This document shows positions 1-8,550 of a stretch of DNA of 64,000 nucleotides, piece by piece (positions within the stretch are counted from its first letter, which is position 1; every line of letters starts with the position of its first letter). The position numbers and the translations under genes were made by a program. Location: assembly GCA_016126655.1 (NCBI GenBank), contig CP065955.1, positions 1,533,001 to 1,597,000 of the forward strand, read 5' to 3'. The notes beneath the pieces were generated by a model, which made no database searches, was not told the DNA's origin, and saw only the letters and a program-made list of their open reading frames with translations. Origin of the DNA: Aerococcaceae bacterium zg-1292. Its GTDB lineage: Bacteria > Bacillota > Bacilli > Lactobacillales > Aerococcaceae.

Positions 1-702
1 AGGGTCAAAGAATTTGAAATAGCGGAATAATTCATTATACGCTTCTTGCTTGTCCCCTAACTCTAACACTCGGGCATAATCTGATAAAAACGGATAAATC
101 GTAGCGACACGTGAAATTTTTGGATTCAACGCACCCGTTACAACCGCTAAAGCTCCACCTTGAGACGCACCATATGTCATTAATGATTTTTCATCGACCC
201 AATCCAATTGTGCAATGATATTGACTAATTGATAACAATCTAAATACACATCTTTAAAGAATAACTGGTCACGTCCTTCAATGGCACCACGAATAATCTG
301 TCCCTTTACCGTATTCCCTTTTACTTGTAATTGGTCGATTGAACGACCAGACTGTCCACGCACATCCATGCAAACCACTGCAAAACCAGCGGCAACATAG
401 TTTAAGCACTGCGACCAATCCGGACTGGACCCTTGATACCCATGGAAATAAAATAATACTGGTACATTATCCTGATTAGCTGGTTTTACTACTTTTGCAA
501 ATACTTTTGCTTCATTGGTACCATCAAACCATAATTCATAACAGTGACAATTTGGAATGGCGAAGGTCTTTTCAATCAACTGATACGTTGGTATCGAATC
601 AACTTTTGCTAATTCCTCATCCCAAAACTGATCAAAATCAGCCGGAACCTCTCTTTTTCCTCGATAACGATACATCTCGTCAAGCGTCATTGTATCGAAC
701 AT
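1..702 (-). CDS. Acetylxylan esterase / cephalosporin-C deacetylase family (AXE1), 3' end off window
   Basis: Alpha/beta hydrolase of the AXE1 family, which removes acetyl groups from sugars. The visible 234 codons run from an ATG at 702, behind a GAGGTG ribosome binding site, with no stop before the left edge, so the C-terminus is missing. Motifs seen are YFHGYQG (oxyanion loop region), MDVRGQSG and the nucleophile elbow GASQGG, whose Ser is the catalytic residue. Family members are about 320 residues, so roughly 90 lie outside. The gene is last in view in the sialic acid operon; a deacetylase there would fit removal of O-acetyl groups from sialic acid, but that substrate is inferred from context only. 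No signal peptide is present, so it should be cytoplasmic. Confidence 0.85.
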   Translation of the reverse strand, partial: MFDTMTLDEMYRYRGKREVPADFDQFWDEELAKVDSIPTYQLIEKTFAIPNCHCYELWFDGTNEAKVFAKVVKPANQDNVPVLFYFHGYQGSSPDWSQCLNYVAAGFAVVCMDVRGQSGRSIDQLQVKGNTVKGQIIRGAIEGRDQLFFKDVYLDCYQLVNIIAQLDWVDEKSLMTYGASQGGALAVVTGALNPKISRVATIYPFLSDYARVLELGDKQEAYNELFRYFKFFDP

Positions 703-777
703 TTAAACACCTCTTTTGCGTCTATAAAACTTCGCTCAATCTACTCATGCTACGGACAATAAGTATTGAGTCCTTAA

Positions 778-1107
778 TTATTTTGATAGTGGTCCTTCTT
801 CATTTTGTAGCGGAAGATCATGCAATGGCTGGCGTCGCCGGATGAGCCATAATACAAAATTAAACACGGCACTAGCAGCAACAATGGGCATATAGACAAA
901 CAACACACTCGTCAAAAATTGTTCACCGGTGAATTGTTTCAGATACAACATTACCGCTAATGCAACCACACCGAATGCATTAATAATAAGTGGCGCGGTA
1001 AAATAGCGTTTAGCTACTCGGTTAATAATCACTGTCGCCATAATCGATAATCCCATATAGAAAATACCGTAGTAAAACCATCCAATTATCAATTGTCCTA
1101 GTGACAT
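778..1107 (-). CDS. Small membrane protein, possibly YesK-like
   Basis: A 109-residue hydrophobic protein with about three or four predicted transmembrane segments (around residues 5-25, 30-55 and 65-90) and a basic, hydrophilic C-terminal tail after LIRRRQP. The ATG has a GAGGAGG site just upstream. It lies between nanE and the acetylesterase in the same direction, so it is probably co-transcribed. The size and topology recall small YesK-type proteins found in sugar-utilisation clusters, but I cannot assign a function. No catalytic motif is visible. Confidence 0.6.
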   Translation of the reverse strand: MSLGQLIIGWFYYGIFYMGLSIMATVIINRVAKRYFTAPLIINAFGVVALAVMLYLKQFTGEQFLTSVLFVYMPIVAASAVFNFVLWLIRRRQPLHDLPLQNEEGPLSK

Positions 1108-1240
1108 CTCATGACCTCCTCATAATCTATCGTAGAGAGCTATCTCACACCCTGTTTCCACAAATGAATGATACCACACTCCTATTAAAAAACCTAGACT
1201 TTAGACAATAATAGGCTACGGGGCATGATGCCCCATACCA

Positions 1241-1960
1241 TTAAAACATATCTTCTTCGCCTGGGATGACGGGTACGACTTCCATAAAACGTTTAGCAAT
1301 TTCTAATGGTCTTGTAATCGCACCGCCAACGACTGCCGTGTGAATACCTTTAGCAAAGGCAATTGACAACTCATCCGGTGTATGAATTTTTCCTTCAGCA
1401 ACAATTGGCTTGTCGGTTTGTTCTACCAATTGTTTCATCAACTTGAAGTTCGGACCGCTTGACTCACCTTCTGTATACGGCGTATAACCATTCATTGTTG
1501 TTCCAATTAAGTCAAACCCTAATTCAGCCGCATTCAGCCCTTCTTCTAAGTTAGAAATATCAGCCATCAATAGTTGGTCTGGATATTTTTCTTTAATCGC
1601 TTGGAAAAACTCATTAATAGTTGTACCATCACCTCGTTTGCGTAACGTCGCATCCAAAGCAATAATGTCACTACCAACTTCTACTAATGCATCAACTTCG
1701 TCCATTGTTGCGGTAATATATGAATCATAACCTTCGTAATTTTTCTTAATAATTCCAATGACCGGCACGTCAAACGCTTCTTTAATCTGCTTAATATCAG
1801 TCACACCTTGCGCACGGATAGCCACCGCACCTGCTTCTAATGCGGCTTTTGCCATTAATACCATCACACCGCCCTCTGGACGATAGAGTGGTTCACCTGG
1901 TAAGGCTTGACACGATATAATTAATCTACCTTTTAATGATTCAATTAACGGATGTACCAT
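1241..1960 (-). CDS. nanE: N-acetylmannosamine-6-phosphate 2-epimerase
   Basis: Converts N-acetylmannosamine-6-phosphate to N-acetylglucosamine-6-phosphate, the last dedicated step of sialic acid breakdown. The protein is 239 residues, normal for the family, and reads as one TIM barrel: N-terminal LKGRLIISCQALPGEP, then VIGIIKKNY, a DxTxRKR stretch (LDATLRKRGDG), VAEGKIHTP with the family's conserved Lys, and a phosphate-binding VVGGAITRP near the end. Its ATG shares one base with the TAA of the preceding permease gene, so the two are translationally coupled. Neighbours (nanK, sugar transporter, RpiR regulator) agree with the sialic acid role. Confidence 0.95.
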   Translation of the reverse strand: MVHPLIESLKGRLIISCQALPGEPLYRPEGGVMVLMAKAALEAGAVAIRAQGVTDIKQIKEAFDVPVIGIIKKNYEGYDSYITATMDEVDALVEVGSDIIALDATLRKRGDGTTINEFFQAIKEKYPDQLLMADISNLEEGLNAAELGFDLIGTTMNGYTPYTEGESSGPNFKLMKQLVEQTDKPIVAEGKIHTPDELSIAFAKGIHTAVVGGAITRPLEIAKRFMEVVPVIPGEEDMF

Positions 1961-2793
1961 TATCCTTTCACCGCCCCAACTGTAATACCTTGTGCAAAGA
2001 AACTTTGGAACATTAAGAACACAATAATCATCGGTAAAGATGCCACCAATGCACCTGCCATCAATAAACCATAGTTCAATGAGAACTCAGCTTGTTGTGC
2101 CATCGATGCTAACCCTAAAGGTAAAGTTTTCATCACTTCCGAGTTTGTAAACACCAATTGTGAGAAATAATCGTTCCAACTAGAAATAAATGTAAAAATC
2201 GCTAATGCACCAATACCTGGTTTAACAATTGGCAAGACGATATTGGTAAATTTCTTAATTTCACCACAACCATCAATATCTGCAGATTCTAATAATGAAT
2301 CTGGCACTGAATGTGAGAATTGTTTCATCAAGAAAATACCGAATGGCCAACCCACTGCTGGCAAGATTAATGCACGATACGTATCCATTAACTGCATTTC
2401 TGTAATTAAACGCAATAATGGAATCAAGATAACTTGTTTTGGCAAGGCCATCGCTCCAATAAAAATAGCAAATAATAGTTTCACACCTGGGAAACGTTTT
2501 TTAGCTAATGCATACCCTGCTAATGACGCTGTCAAACAAACTAATATCGTTGTAGTAAGCGACACAAACACAGAGTTGAAGAACCATCTTGCTGTTAACG
2601 GCACTAATAATTGACGAAAGTTATCAAGTGTCGGAGACGTAGGAAACCATTGTGGTGGCAACGCAATCGCTACATCTTGTAACTTAAACGCCCCTGTTGC
2701 AATCCAGTAAAATGGAAAGATGAAGAAAATCGTTAAAGCCGATAACAATGTAAAGGATAAGATATTATATAATCCAAATTTTTTAAATTCCAT
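1960..2793 (-). CDS. Sugar ABC transporter permease, MalG type (sialic acid operon)
   Basis: Inner-membrane permease of 277 residues with six predicted transmembrane segments. The coupling (EAA) loop that docks the ATPase is visible as ESADIDGCGEIKKFTNIVLP around residues 170-190. The C-terminal ending (FAQGITVGAVKG) is typical of MalG-type subunits. It pairs with the MalF-type permease 12 bases upstream in the transcript and the binding protein before that, forming a CUT1-type importer. No ATPase gene is in view; such systems commonly share one MsmK-like ATPase encoded elsewhere. Position between the nan genes makes N-acetylneuraminate the likely substrate (inference). Confidence 0.9.
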   Translation of the reverse strand: MEFKKFGLYNILSFTLLSALTIFFIFPFYWIATGAFKLQDVAIALPPQWFPTSPTLDNFRQLLVPLTARWFFNSVFVSLTTTILVCLTASLAGYALAKKRFPGVKLLFAIFIGAMALPKQVILIPLLRLITEMQLMDTYRALILPAVGWPFGIFLMKQFSHSVPDSLLESADIDGCGEIKKFTNIVLPIVKPGIGALAIFTFISSWNDYFSQLVFTNSEVMKTLPLGLASMAQQAEFSLNYGLLMAGALVASLPMIIVFLMFQSFFAQGITVGAVKG

Positions 2794-2805
2794 AATTGTT
2801 ACCTC

Positions 2806-3687
2806 CTAATCAATATCGCGGTTCAAGTATTTGAATTGTAATGTTGAAATCAAAGCAATAATCGCTGCTAAGATAACACCCATTGCACTCGCTTTACCAT
2901 AATCTTGAATCTTAATACCTGTTTCATATACTAAGTACATAACGGTTGATGTCGCATAGTTTGGTCCACCGGCCGTCATCAATTGAATCAATGCGAAAAT
3001 TTGGAAACTATTAATCGTAGTCGTAACCACAATATACAAGGTTGTAGGAATGATTAATGGCCAAATAATGTTTTTAAAGATAGTCCAGTTAGTTGCCCCA
3101 TCAATTTTGGCGGATTCAATCAGTTCCACCGGCACATTTCCTAATGCGGCAATGTATAAAATAATCGGTTGTCCGATACTTGTTGTAATTAAAACGACAA
3201 TAATAGCATAAATCGCAGTTGCTGAATTTCCTAGCCACTGTACATTACCATCGACAATATGCATTGATTTTAGCACATAGTTTAAAATACCAAAATCCGG
3301 GTTGTAAATCCATAACCATACTACAGTGATGGATACAACAGAAGATACCGCTGGTAAATAAAATACACCACGGAAGAAACTTCTAACAGCCGCCGATTTA
3401 TTGTAAATATTAATCGCTATAAAGAGTGATAAGACCACTACAATTGGCACTGCAATCGCAACAATAAACATGGTATTACCCATGGAACGTAAAAATACGC
3501 GATCATCTAATAACTTTAAGTAATTATCTAATCCAACGAATAATTGTCGACGCCCACGGAAACGATACAATGACATATGAATCCCTTTAATCATCGGATA
3601 CAAGACAAATGTCACAAAGAATACCATGGCCGGAGCAATAAATAGGTAACCACTCAAATCATATTTACGTTTCAAACGATTTAACAT
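2806..3687 (-). CDS. Sugar ABC transporter permease, MalF type (sialic acid operon)
   Basis: Permease of 293 residues when started at the ATG at 3687 (MLNRLKRKYDL), which has AAGGAG 11 bases upstream. A longer reading to 3831 is open but would run through the hairpin element and lacks a ribosome binding site. Six transmembrane segments are visible, beginning with GYLFIAPAMVFFV. The EAA loop appears as ESAKIDGATNWTIFKNIIWP. It is the partner of the MalG-type permease immediately downstream. The 240-base gap before it, which carries a large inverted repeat, separates it from the binding-protein gene and may tune the ratio of the two products. Confidence 0.9.
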   Translation of the reverse strand: MLNRLKRKYDLSGYLFIAPAMVFFVTFVLYPMIKGIHMSLYRFRGRRQLFVGLDNYLKLLDDRVFLRSMGNTMFIVAIAVPIVVVLSLFIAINIYNKSAAVRSFFRGVFYLPAVSSVVSITVVWLWIYNPDFGILNYVLKSMHIVDGNVQWLGNSATAIYAIIVVLITTSIGQPIILYIAALGNVPVELIESAKIDGATNWTIFKNIIWPLIIPTTLYIVVTTTINSFQIFALIQLMTAGGPNYATSTVMYLVYETGIKIQDYGKASAMGVILAAIIALISTLQFKYLNRDID

Positions 3688-3764
3688 GTAATACTCAACT
3701 CCTTGTTTCATGTTATCAAGAGAAAAAGAACTCAAATTCATTCGTCGACAAAAAAGGGTTACGA

Positions 3765-3876
3765 TAAAATAAGATGAGCCTCTCGCCGTAACGCATCCAA
3801 TAAATACGTTACGACGCTGCTGTGGGTACACTGACTCCTACAACCTTGAGAAAATTCTCACGACTCATCTATTTTA
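3765..3876 (-). other. Large hairpin between binding-protein and permease genes
   Basis: Inverted repeat: TAAAATAAGATGAG at 3765-3778 faces CTCATCTATTTTA at 3864-3876 (one bulged base). Inside are a second stem, CGTAACG (3787-3793) with CGTTACG (3807-3813), and a third, TGAGAA with TTCTCA (3847-3860). The spacer between the binding-protein and permease genes of an ABC operon often carries such structures, which protect the upstream mRNA or attenuate read-through. The outer-stem plus inner-stem layout resembles the structured repeat family elsewhere in the window, but the sequence does not match it clearly. Confidence 0.55.
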
Positions 3877-3929
3877 TTGTCAATCTTTCGTTTGTCTTCA
3901 ATGAATATGAGCTCTTAATTCATCTTTTA

Positions 3930-5258
3930 TTATTCACTTAATAATGCAGCTTCTTCTTTATAGATATCAGTTGCTTCTTTTACAAATGCATCTAATGCTT
4001 CTTTAACGTTTTCAGTATCACCAGATAATACACCTTGTAATAATGGGAACCATAATGGACGCATTCTTGCATATCCAGGAATTGTATTGTAGTAAGCACC
4101 GAAGTGATCACTTAATTTTTCAGCAAAAGCTAATTCTTCGTCATCGTACAATCCAGTGTCATCTTTCTTAGCAGAGAAGTTACCTGTAGCTTTCAATGTA
4201 CGAATACCCCACTCTTCATCATTAATCATGAAATCAACGAATTGTTGAGCAGCTTTGATTTTCGCATCATCACCATTATCAAATACTGCTGGACCAGCAA
4301 CTAAGTATTCATATTTTGGTGATTTGTCAACGTTAGGGAATGGTAAGAAACGAGCATTTAAACCTTCAGTATCTTTCCATTGTGCTAATAAACCAGGACT
4401 TGCTAAAATAGTTAAGGCTGCTTTACCAGATTTGAAGTATTCTAACGCATCTTTTGCTTCTAAGGCAGCACCTTGTCCAATAATACCTTTAGGTGCTTGT
4501 TCTTTAATCCATTCCATCGCTTTAACGCCGGCTTCATTGTTGATGGTATATTCCGTTACGTCATCGTTTGTAATCCATGAACCGAATAAGTTTGAAACGA
4601 ATGCACGTGGACCTTGGTCACCAGCTGCTGATTTAGAGTAAAGTACTGTCGGAATCATATCTGGATCTTTTTCTTGTACAGCTTCTAAGAATTTTTGGAA
4701 TTCTTCAACTGTCCAATTACGGTCTTCAGATTTTAATGGTAATAAATCAGTCACACCTAATTTATCAGTGACTTCCGTATTAACTGCCATTAAGAATGGC
4801 GCAATCCCTTGTGGATATAAGTATAAGTCGCCATCAAATGAACTTGCCTTAACTGCTGATTCATTTAATTTTGATGTATCAACATCTTTGAATGGTGCTA
4901 AATATCCTTTGCTTGCCCAGTCAATAATACGTCCTGGCGCATCATAGATAACATCTGGGTTTGTTTGTGATTGTAAAGCTGTTTCAACTTTGGCTGGACC
5001 ATCAGTAAAGTCTAATTTTTGATACTCAACTTTAATATGTGGATATTTCTTTTGAAATGCTTCAATCAATGCTTTATCGTATTCTTCAGGTGTTTTAAAT
5101 TCACTATCACTTGTAAAGTTAGGGAAGTTCCAGAATTTAATTGTTACAGGTTTTTCTTCTGCATGAGCAATTGCTGGAGCAAATTGAGCAGTAATCCCTG
5201 ATAATAATGATGCTGACATTGCTAAAGCAACTAATTTTTTAAATTTATTAAATTTCAT
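3930..5258 (-). CDS. Extracellular sugar-binding protein, SBP family 1 (sialic acid operon)
   Basis: Binding protein of a CUT1 ABC importer, 442 residues. It begins with a signal peptide (MKFNKFKKLVALAMSASLL) ending in AHA before EEKPVTIKFWNF, a type I signal peptidase site. There is no cysteine lipobox, so the mature protein should not be lipid-anchored, which is unusual for a Gram-positive binding protein. The fold signature IKFWNFPNF and the later NPDVIYDAPGR fit SBP family 1. Its ATG overlaps the TGA of the regulator gene (ATGA), with GGAGG just inside that gene. It feeds the two permeases downstream; N-acetylneuraminate is the likely ligand from context. Confidence 0.9.
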   Translation of the reverse strand: MKFNKFKKLVALAMSASLLSGITAQFAPAIAHAEEKPVTIKFWNFPNFTSDSEFKTPEEYDKALIEAFQKKYPHIKVEYQKLDFTDGPAKVETALQSQTNPDVIYDAPGRIIDWASKGYLAPFKDVDTSKLNESAVKASSFDGDLYLYPQGIAPFLMAVNTEVTDKLGVTDLLPLKSEDRNWTVEEFQKFLEAVQEKDPDMIPTVLYSKSAAGDQGPRAFVSNLFGSWITNDDVTEYTINNEAGVKAMEWIKEQAPKGIIGQGAALEAKDALEYFKSGKAALTILASPGLLAQWKDTEGLNARFLPFPNVDKSPKYEYLVAGPAVFDNGDDAKIKAAQQFVDFMINDEEWGIRTLKATGNFSAKKDDTGLYDDEELAFAEKLSDHFGAYYNTIPGYARMRPLWFPLLQGVLSGDTENVKEALDAFVKEATDIYKEEAALLSE

Positions 5259-6082
5259 GATGTTAAATCCTCCGTAAAATTGGTATTTTGTAAAATTTCT
5301 TGAACTGTTGTTTTCATCTTTGTTGCATAATTGTGGTCTTCCAATAATTTCAGTGTAATCACATCTACCAAATAGAAAAATGGTAATTGTGTATTTACAA
5401 ACTGCTCATTATTCACGAAACGACTACTATGAACAAATAATACTTCATCTGATAATTTTGCGATTGTACTACCTTTAATACTTGTGATACTAATAGTTGT
5501 TGCCTTATTTTGTTTAGCATTTTTTATTGCATGAATCACTTCCTTCGTTTCTCCTGAGTTACTAAAGCCGATAACGACATCGCCTGCTTGCGTAATCGCA
5601 CTACCGATAATCATCATATGTGAGTCCGACTCTCCAATGGCATTTAAGCCCATACGAGACAAACGTATCGCAAATTCCTTCGCGGTCAGTCCTGAACTCC
5701 CCATACCATAAATAACAATCCGATTCGCATTCATAAGTAAGTCAATCACTCGACTGATTTGTTCTTCATCAAGGAGTTCCGCCGTTCGCTCGATTACCCG
5801 ATTATAATACTGCAAAACAGTATGAAACTCATCTAATTCTTTCGTATCCACTACTGGGGTAGCGCTCGCTTGTAGTTCCATCTTTAATTCGACAAAACTT
5901 TCGCAACCAATCTTGCGACAAAAACGTGTAATCGTTGCTGCCGACGTCCCAATTGAGTGGGATAATTCATGGATACTGATGTTTTTTAACTGATGTTGTT
6001 CTTGAAGCAAGTAGGTAGCAATTAATCGTTCTTTCGGCGAAAAATTTACAAAGTTTGCTTCAATTTTTTCAACCAAATTCAT
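5255..6082 (-). CDS. RpiR/MurR family transcriptional regulator
   Basis: DNA-binding regulator of 275 residues: an N-terminal helix-turn-helix of the RpiR type (residues about 1-80, with FSPKERLIATYLL and SAATITRFCRKIGCESF) and a C-terminal SIS sugar-phosphate-binding domain (about 115-250, with VIYGMGSSGLTAKEF and GFSNSGETKEV). Regulators of this family control sialic acid operons in streptococci and staphylococci by sensing pathway sugar phosphates. It lies second in the operon after nanK and overlaps the binding-protein gene by four bases. It probably autoregulates through the TGAAATTTT sites before nanK (inference). Confidence 0.9.
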   Translation of the reverse strand: MNLVEKIEANFVNFSPKERLIATYLLQEQHQLKNISIHELSHSIGTSAATITRFCRKIGCESFVELKMELQASATPVVDTKELDEFHTVLQYYNRVIERTAELLDEEQISRVIDLLMNANRIVIYGMGSSGLTAKEFAIRLSRMGLNAIGESDSHMMIIGSAITQAGDVVIGFSNSGETKEVIHAIKNAKQNKATTISITSIKGSTIAKLSDEVLFVHSSRFVNNEQFVNTQLPFFYLVDVITLKLLEDHNYATKMKTTVQEILQNTNFTEDLTS

Positions 6083-6100
6083 TGATGCATCCCCTCATCA

Positions 6101-6985
6101 TTAGTGTGCTTCATGTAAATGGTAGTATAAGGCTCCTAACATACCTGCGTTGTTTCCTAACTGTGCCGCTGAAATCTTCGCTGTTAAAAAGCGTTTATCA
6201 ATGGCGATATCCGATAGACGTTGTTTAAGTGCTGGTAAAATAATCGCTGATTGAGCTAACACTCCGCCTCCCAGAACGATATATTCAGGATTAAGCAAAT
6301 AATGTATCGTCAATAAACCTTGTGCTAAGCTATCGATAAAAGTATCAAAGACAAAGCGTGCTTTTTCATCCTTATCATTTAATAAGGCAAAAAATTGTTC
6401 GCCACTCACTCGATAACCCAACGCCTCTTGTGCATGAGCCAATAATGCGGTAGTCGACGCCATGTCCTGAAACATCCTGCCACCAGGTAATGGTAAATAG
6501 CCGACTTCACCTGCCATATACGTCTTACCTTCGTACAAATGTCCATCGATTAATACTGCACCGCCGACACCCGTCCCGATTGTCAGACAAACCATTGACT
6601 GCGGTCGACTATCTGGTACAAATCCTTTCCAATACTCACCTAAACAAGCAGCATTGACATCATTAATGACCGTACAGCATCGATTGGTTACAGATTCAAC
6701 ACGCTTCTTAATCGGCGTTCCCGTATATTCTGGAATTGTGTAACCAGCATAAGTGATAGTACCCGACGTTGAATCTACAACACCCGCTGTTGCGACTGCT
6801 ACACCATCAAAGTCATATTTTGCTTGCATCGTTTGGCAAATCTCAATCACTTGATCCAAAATATAATTCGTAGTATCGGTACAATGTGTTTTAACTCTGT
6901 AGGTTTTTGTTAACGCCTCGCCCTGTTCATCTAATAAAGCATATTTGATAAATGTTCCGCCAATATCTATCCCTAGATATGACAC
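6101..6985 (-). CDS. nanK: ROK family N-acetylmannosamine kinase
   Basis: Phosphorylates N-acetylmannosamine for NanE. The protein has 294 residues. The ATP-binding motif DIGGTFIK is at residues 6-13, the catalytic-loop region NDVNAACLGEY about 110-120, TIGTGVGGAVL about 135, and GGGVLAQSA near residue 240. The Cys-rich zinc motif of many ROK proteins is absent: the corresponding stretch reads LPLPGGRMFQ, as in other zinc-free members. The start is GTG at 6985 with GGAGGTGAGG upstream. It is the first gene of the operon, behind a clear promoter. Specificity for ManNAc is inferred from the adjoining nanE and transporter. Confidence 0.88.
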   Translation of the reverse strand: MSYLGIDIGGTFIKYALLDEQGEALTKTYRVKTHCTDTTNYILDQVIEICQTMQAKYDFDGVAVATAGVVDSTSGTITYAGYTIPEYTGTPIKKRVESVTNRCCTVINDVNAACLGEYWKGFVPDSRPQSMVCLTIGTGVGGAVLIDGHLYEGKTYMAGEVGYLPLPGGRMFQDMASTTALLAHAQEALGYRVSGEQFFALLNDKDEKARFVFDTFIDSLAQGLLTIHYLLNPEYIVLGGGVLAQSAIILPALKQRLSDIAIDKRFLTAKISAAQLGNNAGMLGALYYHLHEAH

Positions 6986-7069
6986 ACCCTCACCTCCAAG
7001 TCATGTTTAACTTGACTGTAACTGCTTAAAATCAGTATACATATTAAACGCTTTCTTGTTTACGGTTTC

Positions 7070-7098
7070 ATTATATCACGAGCGAAAATAAATTTCAA
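7070..7098 (-). promoter_or_regulatory. Sigma-A promoter of the sialic acid operon
   Basis: On the minus strand: -35 TTGAAA (7093-7098), 17-base spacer, -10 TATAAT (7070-7075), about 85 bases before the nanK start codon. A GAAAGCG-core sequence at 7043-7057, just downstream of the -10, partly resembles a catabolite-response element but misses several consensus positions. Confidence 0.8.
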
Positions 7099-7138
7099 CA
7101 CTTTTTTTTATGAAATTTTGTTTATCGCGTGAAATTTT
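7089..7138. promoter_or_regulatory. Candidate RpiR/NanR operator half-sites
   Basis: Two direct copies of TGAAATTTT (7111-7119 and 7130-7138) lie upstream of and next to the -35, and the reverse-complement variant TAAATTTCA (7089-7097) overlaps the -35 itself. RpiR-type regulators of sialic acid operons bind AT-rich repeats of this kind. Spacing of the two direct copies is 19 bases. The assignment to the operon's own regulator is inference. Confidence 0.45.
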
Positions 7139-7159
7139 AACTATAATTTAAAAACACAT

Positions 7160-7290
7160 GATACACATCGTGTGAACGAGGGTGGGATGCCTTGAACCAC
7201 TGGAGCAGAGGTCGCAGAAGCGCCGTTGCGCTTCAAGAGCTATGCGAAGTGGATGTCAAGCCAACCCGAGCGAACCGGCATACACATAGT
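7160..7290 (+). repeat. Structured intergenic repeat, copy 1
   Basis: Member of a dispersed element family. Outer stem: CTTGA-A-CCACT (from 7191) pairs with AGTGG-ATG-TCAAG (ending 7260). Inner hairpin: GAAGCGC, loop CGTT, GCGCTTC (7217-7234). GGGT before the outer stem can pair with ACCC after it. The conserved words CACTGGAGCA, GGTCGCAGAAGC, AGAGCTATGCGAAGTGGA and CCGAGCGAACC recur in the copy at 52072-52190. It fills most of the 423-base gap between nanK and the oxidoreductase gene; the rest holds the promoter and a terminator. Confidence 0.7.
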
Positions 7291-7367
7291 ACCAACGAAT
7301 GAGTTCGAGCCAGACCACATTACCCACCCAATAAACACTCAACTATATCGCCGAACATACCAAAAAG

Positions 7368-7400
7368 CAAAAAGAGCTAGGTACCAACACCTAGCTTCTA
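7368..7400 (-). terminator. Rho-independent terminator of the YhdH-type gene
   Basis: On the minus strand the stem AGCTAGGT, loop, ACCTAGCT is followed by CTTTTTGCTTTTT. It starts about ten bases past the oxidoreductase stop codon. Confidence 0.75.
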
Positions 7401-7408
7401 CCATTAAA

Positions 7409-8410
7409 CTATTCAATCACTTTAACCACAGTACGTCCAACATGAGTCCCCTGTTTCAATTGATTAAGTGCATCAGCAACGTCAGAGAAACCAACCTCAT
7501 CAACCGTCAACTCGTCAAATACATGCCACTCATTCGCAAATCTATCCAGTACAGCACGACGATCTGCTCGTGGAATATTTACCGAATCAATACCAAGTAG
7601 ATTTACTCCTCGTAAAATAAATGGTAACACAGTCGTATTCAGCTGAATGCCTCCAGCATTACCACATAATGCCATACTACCGCCGTATGAAACTTGCGGA
7701 ATCAAGTGTGTTGCCACCTCACCACCAACATTATCAATAATAAAATCAAACTTTTCTTTCAATAATAATGGATTTTCTTTAATGAATACTTCAGTCGCAT
7801 CCATCACATTGTTTGCGCCAGCTGTGCGTACAACAGCTTCTTGATATGGTTTACGAATTAATGCTGTCACATTTGAAAAACCAAGTGCACGTAATAAACG
7901 TACTGCAACACTACCGACACCACCAGAAGCACCAGTAACTAAAATCGCAGGCTGCTCTTCCACACGCATACCATGTCTCAATAACGCTTGTACTGCTAAA
8001 GCAGCTGTTAAACCAGCCGTCCCCATCATCATCACTTCTTTAGATGTCAATCCTTCCGGTAAAGGCATCACCCAATCTTTTGGCACGCGCGCAAATTCAC
8101 TCAGCCCACCTGTATGGGACACACCTGCGCCATAACCAATCACCGCTACCAATTGACCTACTTGATAAGTACCTGTTGAATCTTCAACCACTTCACCACT
8201 CAAGTCAATCCCCGGAATCATTGGATAATTACGAATTACTCCTCCTTTAGGACTGGACGCTAACATATCCTTATAATTCAACGAACTATAATGTACCTTA
8301 ATCAATACCTCGCCTTCACTTAATTGATTACGGTCAATCGATTTTAAGGAAAATGTATGTTGTCCCTCTACTTCATCAACCACCCATGCACGAAATGACT
8401 GTTCATTCAT
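7409..8410 (-). CDS. YhdH/AcuI family NADPH-dependent oxidoreductase (MDR superfamily)
   Basis: Zinc-independent medium-chain dehydrogenase of the YhdH/YhfP group; AcuI-type members reduce acrylyl-CoA with NADPH. With the ATG at 8410 (AGGAGGAGC upstream) the protein is 333 residues, the usual family length. The N-terminal GroES-like domain includes SSLNYKDMLA and GIDLSGEV; the Rossmann domain carries TGASGGVGSVAVRLL (about residue 155). Zinc ligands are missing, as expected for the group. It stands alone between the sialic acid operon and the opp operon, flanked by terminators on both sides. The physiological substrate cannot be told from sequence. Confidence 0.85.
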   Translation of the reverse strand: MNEQSFRAWVVDEVEGQHTFSLKSIDRNQLSEGEVLIKVHYSSLNYKDMLASSPKGGVIRNYPMIPGIDLSGEVVEDSTGTYQVGQLVAVIGYGAGVSHTGGLSEFARVPKDWVMPLPEGLTSKEVMMMGTAGLTAALAVQALLRHGMRVEEQPAILVTGASGGVGSVAVRLLRALGFSNVTALIRKPYQEAVVRTAGANNVMDATEVFIKENPLLLKEKFDFIIDNVGGEVATHLIPQVSYGGSMALCGNAGGIQLNTTVLPFILRGVNLLGIDSVNIPRADRRAVLDRFANEWHVFDELTVDEVGFSDVADALNQLKQGTHVGRTVVKVIE

Positions 8411-8489
8411 AAAATATGCTCCTCCTAAAAAATTATTTTTTCTATTCAATTATTCACGTTTTTTTGAAAACGCTTATAGCCATACTTTA

Positions 8490-8538
8490 CACAAAAATCA
8501 CTTGTATTTCAACGAAAGCACACTGAAATACAAGTGAT
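8490..8538 (-). terminator. Terminator of the opp operon
   Basis: A perfect 15-bp stem, ATCACTTGTATTTCA (8497-8511) with TGAAATACAAGTGAT (8524-8538), followed on the minus strand by a T-rich tract. It begins 12 bases after the oppF stop. Confidence 0.85.
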
Positions 8539-8550
8539 TGATACTCAAAT

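Noticed and set aside
7226-7600. A 124-codon plus-strand frame starting in the intergenic repeat
   Set aside because: It runs into the antisense of the oxidoreductase gene, lacks a ribosome binding site and has no protein-like composition.
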